A DNA stretch of 64,000 bases from Bacteroidota bacterium (GCA_029781865.1 JAKOVW010000007.1:62001-126000), one strand, 5' to 3'. Numbered from the stretch's first letter, positions 17,501-25,867 are shown. The notes: generated by a model from the letters alone, not told the origin. Numbers and translations are program-made.

Positions 17501-17536
17501 GCCGGACCTTTCAAGGCAGGGTCCGGCTTCTTTTTT
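17501..17536 (+). terminator. Rho-independent terminator of the first cargo gene
   Basis: GCCGGACC (17501-17508) pairs perfectly with GGTCCGGC (17520-17527) around an 11-nt loop and is followed by TTCTTTTTT. It lies 30 nt past the stop codon at 17471, so the two cargo paralogues are probably separate transcripts. Confidence 0.88.
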
Positions 17537-17641
17537 AAATCCGTATTTTAAAGTCTTGGGGATGCAAGAAAGTTGGATTTATTTAATCCTCATCGGTTTT
17601 AAAATTTTTCTCACACCGTATGACTAATTGCCAAAAAATCT

Positions 17642-17676
17642 CCTAACCCCTAACTCCTAACTCCTAACTCCTAACT
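17642..17676. repeat. Heptanucleotide tandem repeat (CCTAACT)n, five units
   Basis: One CCTAACC unit (17642) is followed by four perfect CCTAACT units (17649, 17656, 17663, 17670). It is the only array here that does not abut a minus-strand stop codon: it lies between the terminator of the first cargo gene and the promoter of the second. The orientation is the same as that of the other arrays. Confidence 0.9.
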
Positions 17677-17751
17677 TAGATCTTCAAATTCCGGATAAAG
17701 TGTCCAGGCTATTGGTAACTGTTTATGGCTTCGTATCTCAAATTATTTTAC

Positions 17752-17759
17752 TATTTTTG
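17752..17759 (+). promoter_or_regulatory. Candidate -7 promoter element of the second cargo gene
   Basis: TATTTTTG matches TAnnTTTG and lies 52 nt upstream of the start at 17812. It does not share the 12-mer found before the first cargo gene. The remainder of the 340-bp spacer (17472-17811) holds the terminator and the heptamer array and nothing else I can name. Confidence 0.45.
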
Positions 17760-17811
17760 CCTTAGCCCGCATGGCAGGAGCAATTCTGTAGATGCCTAAA
17801 ATATGTGAACG

Positions 17812-19869
17812 ATGATACCAAAACTCTATCACCCAAAAAGAATATTATTCTTTTTTCTGTTAATTTCCCAAATTGCATTTGCTGATTTTACGCTTGTTTG
17901 TCCTCCTGATGTGACTATAAGTTGCAGAGAAGATTATCTGCACGATCTAAACATGTATGGCAGAGCCTATACTGATTTTAACGGGGTAATTTCATATCCG
18001 CAAATCTGGAAAACCGTCATTGACATCGATGATTGCGGGAAAGGCACCATAACCCGGTCGTGGGGAGTTGAAAATCCGGAGAACTGGCAATGGCTGGGTT
18101 GTAAACAGGTTATTACTGTAAGCAATGCAGATGGATTTCTGTATACGGATATTACCTGGCCACAGTCTATTGTAATTCGCAGTTGTGATCCGCAAAACGA
18201 TTTAAAAAATCTGCAATCGCCTTATGATAAACCTACCTGGGACAGACAAAAATGTGCAAAACCCTTGCTTTCTTATAAAGACAACCTATTCAGAGTGGAT
18301 GATGGGTGTCAAAAGATTGTCCGGGAATGGAAGGTTTTGGATTGGTGTCAATATGATCCTGTGTTGTATCCCGGTAGAGGAATATACACGTATACGCAGG
18401 TAATCAAGTTAATCAGCACCAGCGATTCTGTGAATTTGATTTGTAAAAAAGATACAATTGTATTCAATAGCAGAAGCTGTGATACGGTTTTTGTACAAAT
18501 GGATTCAGCCATTTTTCAAACCGGGTGTAAAATTTATCATAAAATTTCCAATACTTCGAAATATGCTTTAAGCGCAGGTGCTAATGCAAGTGGTTATTAT
18601 CCTAATGGAATTACCAAATTTTATTACATCGGAGAATATGCTTGCGGCACTGAAGTAAAATGTGAAGTAACGGTTGATGTTAGAAATAAAATCCTACCAA
18701 CACCTTATTGTCTTACAGGTGTAACTCTAACTTTAATGCCGGTCGATGCAAACAATGATGGAGTCATCGATGATGGTATGGTGACCGTCTGGGCTTCTGA
18801 TTTAGATAAGGGTAGTTGGCATAAATGTCCCGGTCAAAAGCTTCGTTTTTCATTTTCCAAAGATGTTGCCGATCGGTCGCGAACATACACTTGCAAGGAT
18901 GTTGGTACCAATGAAGTGGAAATTTGGGTTACTGATACCTTAGGTAATCAGGATGTCTGTAAAACAATTGTCGAGATTCAAAATAACAATCCCAATATTC
19001 CAAATTGTACCGGTAATATAAAAGCTGGCAAAAAGTCCATTCAGGGCAAAGTGATATTCATCAATACCATTGCTCCTCCTAAACTGCAGGTTAGTCTTAG
19101 TGCATCCGGAGTGCAATCCGAAGTCGTTTTGGATAAGTCATCTCATTTTGAATATCAGTTCAAAGATCTGGACGCCGGGCAATCCTATGATATACAATCT
19201 CACTGCCAGTATTTCGTCTCTTCTGTTTTGGATTATGATGACTTAAGTTATTTGCGAAAATTAATTGATGGAAAGGTAAAACCAACCTCTCCTTATGTAT
19301 GGTTGGCTGCGGATATTAATCAGGATCATGTCATCAATCAACAGGACTATGAACTATTAAAACAAGTGATCTACTTCAGAAGATATAATGTGCTTCCATC
19401 TAATTGGATTTTTATTCCTGAGTCATTTTCTTTTGCGAATCCATCGGATCCATTGCGTGAAATTATGCCAACTGGAATTGAGGTGAACAAACTCGATCAC
19501 GATATGACGGACCAGAATTTTATTGCCATTAGAGTTGGAGATCTGGTTTCAAAAGTTTCTAAAGATTCAAATCTTGGGATTAGAGGCAATAATCAATCTA
19601 TAGAATCTAGTTTTGAGTTGCTGGATTGCCGGATTAAAAATCAATTGAATGGAAGTTCTGTAATCACCTGGCATTTTAAATGCAATCAGACGCAACCCAT
19701 TCAATTACAACTTTTAACTTTGGATGGAAAGCAATTGCTGAATAAAGAATTACAGGTTTCTGAAGGTATAGAGGAATACAATTTTGAAACTTCGGCTATG
19801 GGATTGTTATTCTACAATGTTCATAGTGCCAATACGACCATTTCAAATAAATTGTTTCTGAGTAATTAA
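17812..19869 (+). CDS. Paralogous secreted protein with dockerin-like segment and divergent C-terminus
   Basis: A 685-residue paralogue of the preceding gene, with collinear blocks: signal peptide (1-24), CPPDVTISCREDY, DWCQYDPVLYPGRG, GYYPNGITKFYYIGEYACG, a VWVTDTLGNQ-like strand (VEIWVTDTLGNQ), then a dockerin-like loop (LAADINQDHVINQQDYELL, about 500-518). The C-terminal 85 residues keep the beta pattern of a T9SS sorting domain (LQLLTLDGKQLLNKELQ, then GLLFYNVHSA) but lack the usual PNP linker motif, and the dockerin-like loop has His where the first copy has Gly. Export by T9SS is therefore likely but less certain than for its neighbour. It lacks the roughly 60-residue insert the first copy carries around residue 430-490. 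Confidence 0.8.
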   Translation: MIPKLYHPKRILFFFLLISQIAFADFTLVCPPDVTISCREDYLHDLNMYGRAYTDFNGVISYPQIWKTVIDIDDCGKGTITRSWGVENPENWQWLGCKQVITVSNADGFLYTDITWPQSIVIRSCDPQNDLKNLQSPYDKPTWDRQKCAKPLLSYKDNLFRVDDGCQKIVREWKVLDWCQYDPVLYPGRGIYTYTQVIKLISTSDSVNLICKKDTIVFNSRSCDTVFVQMDSAIFQTGCKIYHKISNTSKYALSAGANASGYYPNGITKFYYIGEYACGTEVKCEVTVDVRNKILPTPYCLTGVTLTLMPVDANNDGVIDDGMVTVWASDLDKGSWHKCPGQKLRFSFSKDVADRSRTYTCKDVGTNEVEIWVTDTLGNQDVCKTIVEIQNNNPNIPNCTGNIKAGKKSIQGKVIFINTIAPPKLQVSLSASGVQSEVVLDKSSHFEYQFKDLDAGQSYDIQSHCQYFVSSVLDYDDLSYLRKLIDGKVKPTSPYVWLAADINQDHVINQQDYELLKQVIYFRRYNVLPSNWIFIPESFSFANPSDPLREIMPTGIEVNKLDHDMTDQNFIAIRVGDLVSKVSKDSNLGIRGNNQSIESSFELLDCRIKNQLNGSSVITWHFKCNQTQPIQLQLLTLDGKQLLNKELQVSEGIEEYNFETSAMGLLFYNVHSANTTISNKLFLSN

Positions 19870-19988
19870 TTAGGTATTTGATCTGGATTCCGCCGAATCC
19901 TTTCTGAAAACATATAATTTGTTCAAAATATCGTGGAGTTCAAATTGCTTTTGAACTTTGAATCCCAAATACTTAGTACGCAATGCGC

Positions 19989-20396
19989 CTATAAATCATC
20001 GTCCCAGTCTAACAGAGACTCTTTTTCCTCGTCGAGTTCCCTCCGTTCTTTTTTTGTGGGCCTTCCGCTTCCTTTTAAGCGGATCTCCGGGGTGGCTTTT
20101 CCGCTAAACCAGCTTTCATATTTTTTTAATTCTTCTTCCGGAGTTAGGTTGAGGTAGCATTCAGCAGCTAAAGGAGCAGATACGCGTTTGTCGATGATTT
20201 TTGTTATTTGGAATTGAAAACGGTATCCGTTTTTGCGCACTTCCAGAATTACATTGGGGCTGATCAGGTGAGATGCTTTAACCGGAGTGTTTTGGATATA
20301 TATTTTTCCGGATTTACAAGCTTCTGTTGCAATAGATCGCGACTTGAATATTCTGACCGCCCAAAGCCATTTATCGACTCTAATCTTTTCCAGCAT
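19989..20396 (-). CDS. hslR: S4-domain RNA-binding protein, Hsp15-like
   Basis: This 135-residue protein opens with an S4 domain (MLEKIRVDKWLWAVRIFKSR, ACKSGKIYIQNTPVKAS, residues 1-60) and ends in a charged tail with GRPTKKERRELDEE. Hsp15 binds free 50S subunits with stalled nascent chains. The RVDKWLWAVRIFK start and the GRPTKKERR tail are both typical of the family. The start codon overlaps the end of the PPK2 gene by 17 nt, which indicates translational coupling. Confidence 0.85.
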   Translation of the reverse strand: MLEKIRVDKWLWAVRIFKSRSIATEACKSGKIYIQNTPVKASHLISPNVILEVRKNGYRFQFQITKIIDKRVSAPLAAECYLNLTPEEELKKYESWFSGKATPEIRLKGSGRPTKKERRELDEEKESLLDWDDDL

Positions 20397-21135
20397 CCAG
20401 TAAAAGCGGAAAGGCAGGTTTTAAATTATTAAGCGTATCATGGACGATATTTGCAACAAAGTAGTTTCTATACCATCTCATATCAGAAGGAACAATATGC
20501 CATTTCAGATCAGAACCATTGATGGCAGCCTCATAATAGCGCATGTATTTGTCCCAAAGTTTACTTTCGTCAAAATCAGTTGCTTTGTATTTCCACTGCA
20601 ATGCGGGATTGGTTTTTCTTTCTTCCAGTTTTTCCATTTGTCTTTCATGCGAGATGTGCAAATAGAATTTGAGGATAGTCGTGTCGTTGTCTTCCAGTAG
20701 CAGTTTCTCAAAATGATTAATTGCTTCTAGCCTGGCAACCGCTTTTTGATCATCAATCCATTGATGCACACGTTGCACGAGAATATCTTCGTAATGACTT
20801 CTGATAAACAATTTGATTTGACCTTTTGCCGGAACTTTATCATGGATTCTCCATAAGAAATCATGGGCAAATTCCATTTCCGTAGGTTTTTTGAACGCAT
20901 AGGCATCAATGCATAATGCCGGACAATTCATAAAAACGGATTTTGCAACTCCGTCTTTACCACTGGCATCCATTCCCTGCAAAACAACCAGTAAACTGTT
21001 TTTTTTCTCTGCATACATCATTTCAGACATCAGTCCGATTTTTTCTGCCAATTCTTCAGTTTTTTTAATTGTCGCTTTTTTATCGGCATTCTTTGGCGGC
21101 TGTGTTGAAATTTTTGATAGAATTATTTTTGCCAT
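20380..21135 (-). CDS. Polyphosphate kinase 2 family protein
   Basis: A 251-residue PPK2 enzyme. The P-loop GMDASGKDG (54-62) is followed by the lid region (FKKPTEMEFAHDFLWRIHD), the SHYEDILVQRVH block and the terminal WHIVPSDMRWYRNYFVANIV. These are the standard blocks of single-domain PPK2 proteins, which transfer phosphate between polyphosphate and nucleoside mono- or diphosphates. The class (ADP-, AMP- or dual-type) cannot be told by eye. It overlaps the downstream S4 gene by 17 nt. Confidence 0.9.
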   Translation of the reverse strand: MAKIILSKISTQPPKNADKKATIKKTEELAEKIGLMSEMMYAEKKNSLLVVLQGMDASGKDGVAKSVFMNCPALCIDAYAFKKPTEMEFAHDFLWRIHDKVPAKGQIKLFIRSHYEDILVQRVHQWIDDQKAVARLEAINHFEKLLLEDNDTTILKFYLHISHERQMEKLEERKTNPALQWKYKATDFDESKLWDKYMRYYEAAINGSDLKWHIVPSDMRWYRNYFVANIVHDTLNNLKPAFPLLLDAGKD

Positions 21136-21292
21136 GTCTAAGTAATATTTGCAGTTAATTATTGTGAATGATCCGTTAGAAGACTTACAATCATCATGAA
21201 GAATTCTGTGATTCTATAGCTTGAAAACCTGAAACATTCTGTTGTCACCATTCTTTATTTATCAATCAAGATTTGTTTTCCACCCATATTCA

Positions 21293-21348
21293 TCCTAAGA
21301 ACTCCTAACTCCTCACTCATATCTTAGATCTCCGATCTCATAGCTAAC
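21293..21348. repeat. Heptamer repeat with long degenerate period-7 tail
   Basis: After CCTAAGA-like sequence at 21294, two perfect AACTCCT units (21300, 21307) are followed by CACTCAT, ATCTTAG, ATCTCCG, ATCTCAT and AGCTAAC, each exactly 7 nt (21314-21348). The tract ends 14 nt before the stop codon of the DUF58 gene (21363). It ties the perfect arrays to the degenerate tract at 12571. Confidence 0.7.
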
Positions 21349-21362
21349 AATTCCTTACTTTA

Positions 21363-22292
21363 TCAAATATTCATTTTTCTCCGTTTGACAAAAAAGGACT
21401 GAAGAATATAATCGTAACCCGCATTGATATCAGCCTCATGATAATCAATTCTATATTGCAGGCAACGGGACTTTATTTCCTGGTGATATTCTGAAATTTT
21501 GTGAACGTACTGCTCCCTGATTTGGTGAGCCTGAACCCGAATTTGTTCACCGGTTTCCATATCCACAAACTGATAGGGTTTGTTTTCGAATTCAAAGTCT
21601 AGTTCCAGTTTTTTATCCAGAGTATGAAACAGGATGACTTCGTGTTTATTGTATTTAAGATGCTGCAAAGCGGCAAATAAACTATCCAGATCATTGCTTT
21701 GATCAAACATATCCGAGAAGATAATGACCAGGGATCGTTTGTGAATCTGATCTGCTATTTGATGCAAAGCAGTTGCAGCAGAAGTTCTTTTATTGACTTC
21801 TGATTGATTCAGATATTTGTCCAAATAGGAAAGCAGCAACTGATAATGCGAAGTGCTTGATTTCTCGTGGGTATGAATTCTCAATTCGTCATCAAATACG
21901 GAAAGACCATACGCATCGCGTTGTCTTCTCAATACATTCATCAAACACGCAGCACCAAGGGCGGAAAATTTCAATTTATTGAGAACAAAACCTGTTTTTA
22001 ATTTTTCATCCGGAAAATACATCGAAGATGAACTATCAATGACAAGCTGGCAGCGCAAATTGGTTTCTTCTTCAAATTTTTTAGAAAACAATTTATCCGT
22101 TCTTGCATAGACCTTCCAGTCTATTTCCTTGGTGGATTCCCCCTGATTGTAAAGACGATGTTCTGCAAATTCAACACTAAATCCGTGAAAAGGCGATTTA
22201 TGAAGTCCAATAATAAATCCTTCGACCACCTGGTTTGCCAGAAGATCGAGATGATTGTAAGCCTGAACCGGAAATTGATCAAAGAATCCCAT
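21363..22292 (-). CDS. DUF58 domain protein (vWA-related)
   Basis: A 309-residue protein with the DUF58 signature FHGFSVEFAEHRLYNQGESTKEIDWKVYART near residues 36-66 and a von Willebrand A-like core (LVIDSSSSMYFP, a DxSxS metal site, near 86-97; then SLVIIFSDMFD). DUF58 proteins usually work with MoxR AAA ATPases in maturation or stress systems, but no moxR gene is adjacent here. No signal peptide is seen, so it is cytoplasmic. The terminator of trxA lies just before its start, so its own promoter must be close or it depends on read-through. Confidence 0.88.
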   Translation of the reverse strand: MGFFDQFPVQAYNHLDLLANQVVEGFIIGLHKSPFHGFSVEFAEHRLYNQGESTKEIDWKVYARTDKLFSKKFEEETNLRCQLVIDSSSSMYFPDEKLKTGFVLNKLKFSALGAACLMNVLRRQRDAYGLSVFDDELRIHTHEKSSTSHYQLLLSYLDKYLNQSEVNKRTSAATALHQIADQIHKRSLVIIFSDMFDQSNDLDSLFAALQHLKYNKHEVILFHTLDKKLELDFEFENKPYQFVDMETGEQIRVQAHQIREQYVHKISEYHQEIKSRCLQYRIDYHEADINAGYDYILQSFFVKRRKMNI

Positions 22293-22300
22293 ATAAATAC

Positions 22301-22328
22301 AAAAGCCCTTACCGGCAAAGATAAGGGC
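22301..22328 (-). terminator. Rho-independent terminator of trxA
   Basis: On the minus strand GCCCTTA (22328-22322) pairs with TAAGGGC (22311-22305) around a 10-nt loop, followed by TTTTG. It lies 21 nt after the trxA stop and only 9 nt before the DUF58 start codon. The short T-run suggests partial termination. Confidence 0.65.
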
Positions 22329-22349
22329 CAGGGTCTATTATTTATGAAA

Positions 22350-22667
22350 TCAAATAATTGCTTCCAGCTTTTGTTTTAAGGTGGCTTTGGAAGCAGCGCC
22401 TACCTGTTTGTCAACAACCTGACCATTTTTGATAAATAAAATGGTTGGAATACTCCTGACTCCAAATTGCATGGAAACGCTTGGATTGTGATCCACATTG
22501 AGTTTGCCTATTTTCACTTTATCACCATATTCTGCAGATAATTCATCGATAATAGGTCCGACCAGCTTACAGGGACCACACCATTCTGCCCAAAAGTCTA
22601 CCACGGCTACGCGGTCTTGAGGAAGGGCTTCAGTCTGAAAGTTAGAATCCGTAAATTCAAATGCCAT
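22350..22667 (-). CDS. trxA: Thioredoxin
   Basis: A 105-residue single-domain thioredoxin. The active site WCGPCK places the redox pair at Cys30 and Cys33, preceded by VAVVDFWAE, and the cis-Pro lies in VRSIPTILFIKNG. Length, lack of signal peptide and motifs are those of the housekeeping cytoplasmic protein that reduces disulfides for ribonucleotide reductase and other partners. It is followed by a terminator and is divergent from the DUF3810 gene. Confidence 0.97.
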   Translation of the reverse strand: MAFEFTDSNFQTEALPQDRVAVVDFWAEWCGPCKLVGPIIDELSAEYGDKVKIGKLNVDHNPSVSMQFGVRSIPTILFIKNGQVVDKQVGAASKATLKQKLEAII

Positions 22668-22675
22668 ATCTTAAT

Positions 22676-22683
22676 TAATTTTG
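22676..22683 (+). promoter_or_regulatory. Candidate -7 promoter element of the DUF3810 gene
   Basis: TAATTTTG, a full match to TAnnTTTG, 62 nt upstream of the ATG at 22746. Its position past 22617 argues against the longer TTG start that would overlap trxA. Confidence 0.45.
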
Positions 22684-22745
22684 ATTGGTCTAGTAACAGA
22701 GGACCTCCTTTTTTGGTTCAAAGCAACCGGTGCTTAATTGAATTC

Positions 22746-23816
22746 ATGATTTTACCCAAAGCAGTTACTTCAAAAGCAGTTCTTGCCTCCACCGGGGCAT
22801 TATCCATAACCTTAGTTTTTGGGATAGTATTGAATCGGTTTCCGGAATGGTCTGAGAATCTGTATTATAATGGGATATACCGTTATTTCAGGAAGACCTG
22901 GGATTTCATATTCGCATGGAATCCGATTCCTATGTTTTATATATGGCTGTCTTTGGTGCTCATTTTAATTATGATTTTCTTAAGAAATTTTTTCTTTAAA
23001 AAAGGCCAAAAGCTGGCGTGCGTTAAAGTAAGCATTGTTTTCCTTGCCTTTCATTTTGCATGGTTTTACTGGTCCTGGGGCTTCAATTATTCCAGGATTC
23101 CGCTGGGCTTTCGGTGGGGGATTAACAGCCCCATTCAAGATACCGTATTTCTAAATGAATTTTACCGGCAAACCTATTTCATAGACTCATTAAGACGGGC
23201 AAATAAAAGTGAAATTGATCTTTATGATCTAAGGCCTCTTGAATTGGAAAATCAACTTCGGAAATTGGTGTCTGATTTTCAGATTAAACATGGATTTCCC
23301 GTTTTCAATCAGGTCAGATGCAGAAATTTGCCTACCCATGGGATACTCCTGATATGGTCTACGTCCGGAGTTTATCTTCCATTTGTCGGAGAAAGTCAAT
23401 TTGATGGAGGATTGCACAAATTATCAAAACCATTTACCATGGCACATGAACTAGCACATGGCATGGGCTGGACCCATGAAGGAGATTGTAACTTTATTGC
23501 TTACCTGGCCTGCCGGTCAAGCCTGGATCCATTTATCCGTTATTCTGCGGAATTAAATTACTGGAGGTATTTATATGCAAATGCATCGCGTACACATCCA
23601 AACGACTTCAAAGTAATTAAATCAAAATTAGATCCCGCTATCTCTAATGACCTGAAGGAAATAAATGAAGCCAATGACCGGTATCCGGAATTATTTCCAC
23701 ATCTGAGAACCTGGTTTTATGATTGGTATCTTAAAAACAATGGCATTTCATCCGGAGACAAGAGTTATTCGGAGATGATCAGGATGGTTGTTAATTTTAA
23801 AAAACTTCGTGAATAG
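22746..23816 (+). CDS. DUF3810 membrane protein with HExxH metalloprotease motif
   Basis: This 356-residue protein has helices near 14-33, 57-76 and 89-110, then a soluble domain with the zinc signature HELAH at 234-238 (TMAHELAHGMGWTHEGDCNF) and an EGDCN segment likely to supply the third ligand. This is the DUF3810 family, predicted to be membrane metallopeptidases; substrates are unknown. I start at ATG 22746: a reading from TTG 22617 adds 43 residues that overlap the start of trxA on the other strand and lie upstream of the candidate promoter. Confidence 0.87.
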   Translation: MILPKAVTSKAVLASTGALSITLVFGIVLNRFPEWSENLYYNGIYRYFRKTWDFIFAWNPIPMFYIWLSLVLILIMIFLRNFFFKKGQKLACVKVSIVFLAFHFAWFYWSWGFNYSRIPLGFRWGINSPIQDTVFLNEFYRQTYFIDSLRRANKSEIDLYDLRPLELENQLRKLVSDFQIKHGFPVFNQVRCRNLPTHGILLIWSTSGVYLPFVGESQFDGGLHKLSKPFTMAHELAHGMGWTHEGDCNFIAYLACRSSLDPFIRYSAELNYWRYLYANASRTHPNDFKVIKSKLDPAISNDLKEINEANDRYPELFPHLRTWFYDWYLKNNGISSGDKSYSEMIRMVVNFKKLRE

Positions 23817-23955
23817 GCATTGTCCAATGGGTTTGAATTTTGCCGGACTAATTCAGTTGATAAAATCACGAAATTTATTAGTTTATCTGCAGCACTTTAA
23901 AGTCAAAATGCAATGTGTTTGCTGATCATCGATTGCTCAAGCATATTTGCTTCTT

Positions 23956-24639
23956 TCAGCTTTGAATGGTAAGGAGATCTATAATTTCAATTAATTTTGA
24001 GTTCAGTACATTAATGGATTCCTCAAGCTTCCAATTCGATTTGTCTCTGGGCTCTACATAATTCGATATGGCGCGAATTGAAATGAAAGGGATGTCCATA
24101 GTTCTGCAAGCATAGAATAGTCCTGCACCTTCCATGCTTTCTACATCTGCATGGAATTTTCGCCTGATTTGTTCAATTGATGTTTTAGTTCCGCTGGTTT
24201 TGTTGACGGTTAAACCGGAAACTTGTTTGAGACCAGTAGATATAGTGTGATGTTGTTTGATCAGTTTCCCATCATTGTAAGGTGCTGCATTTCTTTGCAT
24301 AAGGCCCAGCTCAAATCCATCTATGAAGTTGCCATCTTTATCTTCAGCACCGAGGTCTGCCCACTGCTCAGATATGACTTCAACCACTTCCGTAATTTGC
24401 AGATCTAAATTATACGAACCTGAAATACCTGCATGAATGACGAGCTGAGCATCCTGGACAGGCTTAAATCTGGCAAGTGCAAAAGCCATCATGGTGCTGC
24501 CAATACCACTTACCAGTGGAAATAAGTGAATTTTATTTGTTTTGTATTCGGTAAATGAAATTCGATTCCAATGATTCTCAAGATGTTGAATGGCAGGTGC
24601 GATTTCAAAGGTAGTGGCGCTAACGAGTACTATTTTCAT
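23956..24639 (-). CDS. mqnB: Futalosine hydrolase
   Basis: A 227-residue nucleoside phosphorylase-fold enzyme: MKIVLVSATTFEIAPA start, VSGIGSTMMAFALA, IHAGISGSY, ADVESMEGAGLFYAC and ISIRAISNYVEPRDKSNW. The last block with the catalytic-type Asp is characteristic of MqnB, which splits futalosine to dehypoxanthine futalosine and hypoxanthine in the futalosine menaquinone pathway. No other mqn gene is in the window. It starts 14 nt after the stop of the barrel gene upstream and is probably in one transcript with it. Confidence 0.9.
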   Translation of the reverse strand: MKIVLVSATTFEIAPAIQHLENHWNRISFTEYKTNKIHLFPLVSGIGSTMMAFALARFKPVQDAQLVIHAGISGSYNLDLQITEVVEVISEQWADLGAEDKDGNFIDGFELGLMQRNAAPYNDGKLIKQHHTISTGLKQVSGLTVNKTSGTKTSIEQIRRKFHADVESMEGAGLFYACRTMDIPFISIRAISNYVEPRDKSNWKLEESINVLNSKLIEIIDLLTIQS

Positions 24640-24653
24640 GAATGCGATCTGGT

Positions 24654-25466
24654 TTAATTGAAGCTGTAATTAATCCCAAATGATGAATTATAGCCCAGTG
24701 TAGTATTGCTTTCAATGGCCGAAGTTAAACATAAAGTACTCCTTACCTTGTATTTTGCACCAAAACTTAAGTCGGGTCCCAAGGTGTTGACTCCGCAATA
24801 TAACGCGATCGCTGTTGAAGGGCTATATTGTATGCCGATATGAAAAGAGGTGTTTTGTTTTCCATGCTTTTGAATTTCTACAATTATATTTAATTGTTCA
24901 TAGACTTTATAATTCATTCCTGTTTTGATTAAATAAGGATATTGATCTGCAGATTTACTTTTAATAGGTATGGGATTTCTTGCATAAAAGCCGAGAATCA
25001 GTACATTGGATAGTTGTGTTTGCAATCCAAGATCGATTCCAATATGGTGTAAGTCATTGCTTTCGGGAGTTTGTGTGTAGAAATAGTCAAAGCTGACTCC
25101 GATTCCGCTTCTTAAACCAAGCTTATGTCCGTAACAAAAAGAAAACAACCAATCCCTTAAGTCTTCACTTCCGTCTGAAGTAACTGTTATCCCAAATCCC
25201 GAATTTGAATTCTTAGGTACACTCGCATGCAACCCATATGTATAAAGTCCTTTTATTAAATAATAGTTTTGCGCTTCCAAGCCAAAGTTCGGGAGTTCCA
25301 AAAACGCTAGTAGAGCTGGATTCATTAAACCGGATGTTGGATTCCATTCACAAATTCCGGTCTGGCCAAGACCCCTGGATGCTGCAGTTATTGATGAAGA
25401 AAGCACAGAATGTTGTGCAGGTAAAGACCGCAAGGCCAGTAGGATTAATAATGTAATTATGCGCAT
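24654..25466 (-). CDS. Putative outer-membrane beta-barrel protein (PorV/FadL-like)
   Basis: With the start at 25466 (MRIITLLILLALRSLPAQ, a clean signal peptide) the protein has 270 residues; an upstream ATG at 25493 adds nine residues (MMNTFHVHP) and is less likely. After the signal come SSSITAASRGLGQTGICEW and NPTSGLMNPALLAF, resembling the N-terminal hatch of PorV/UPF0164-type barrels, followed by alternating strands such as GIGVSFDYFYTQ. It is shorter than PorV and the assignment is by pattern only. A 15-bp perfect inverted repeat lies just upstream. It is probably co-transcribed with mqnB. Confidence 0.55.
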   Translation of the reverse strand: MRIITLLILLALRSLPAQHSVLSSSITAASRGLGQTGICEWNPTSGLMNPALLAFLELPNFGLEAQNYYLIKGLYTYGLHASVPKNSNSGFGITVTSDGSEDLRDWLFSFCYGHKLGLRSGIGVSFDYFYTQTPESNDLHHIGIDLGLQTQLSNVLILGFYARNPIPIKSKSADQYPYLIKTGMNYKVYEQLNIIVEIQKHGKQNTSFHIGIQYSPSTAIALYCGVNTLGPDLSFGAKYKVRSTLCLTSAIESNTTLGYNSSFGINYSFN

Positions 25467-25507
25467 TGGGTGTACGTGAAATGTGTTCATCAATAGGAAT
25501 GGATTAA

Positions 25508-25545
25508 TTAAAAGGATTCATGGTGAAGTTCATGAATCCTTTTAA
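25508..25545. repeat. Perfect 15-bp inverted repeat
   Basis: TTAAAAGGATTCATG (25508-25522) and its exact complement CATGAATCCTTTTAA (25531-25545) flank an 8-nt loop. It stands between divergent genes, 42 nt upstream of the preferred start of the barrel gene, where no transcript should end. It could be a leader hairpin, an operator, or the terminator of an unseen small RNA. The rest of the 25494-25867 spacer contains only the -7 element for the HerA-like gene. Confidence 0.75.
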
Positions 25546-25811
25546 AACAGCAAGCTATGGTATACTTAATACAATTTGCTTACAGGATCATAAAATCCAT
25601 GAAAGGGACAGTTTTGAACATAAAAATAAATTTAGGTGAATCAATAGCGTTTCTGAGCACCAAATATAAAACGGTTCTTTAGTTCAAAGAAATCGTATCC
25701 GGATAAATGAACAGAGAAGTGGTTAGCTATTCACTTGATTAAGGCTTAAGAATAATGGACCATGCTCTGTTTCAATTTATGTCTTGAGTGTACTTGAATA
25801 CATTCTGGGTT

Positions 25812-25819
25812 TATCTTTG
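25812..25819 (+). promoter_or_regulatory. Candidate -7 promoter element of the HerA-like gene
   Basis: TATCTTTG matches TAnnTTTG and lies 48 nt upstream of the start at 25868. A TTG at 25784-25786 is 25 nt upstream, slightly too far for a standard -33 element. Confidence 0.45.
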
Positions 25820-25867
25820 TGCGGGAACCTCAGGAACCTGATTAAATTGAATTAATAATTTCATTCT

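Noticed and set aside
22617-22745. N-terminal extension of the DUF3810 gene from a TTG
   Set aside because: It overlaps the start of trxA on the other strand and lies upstream of the candidate promoter at 22676.
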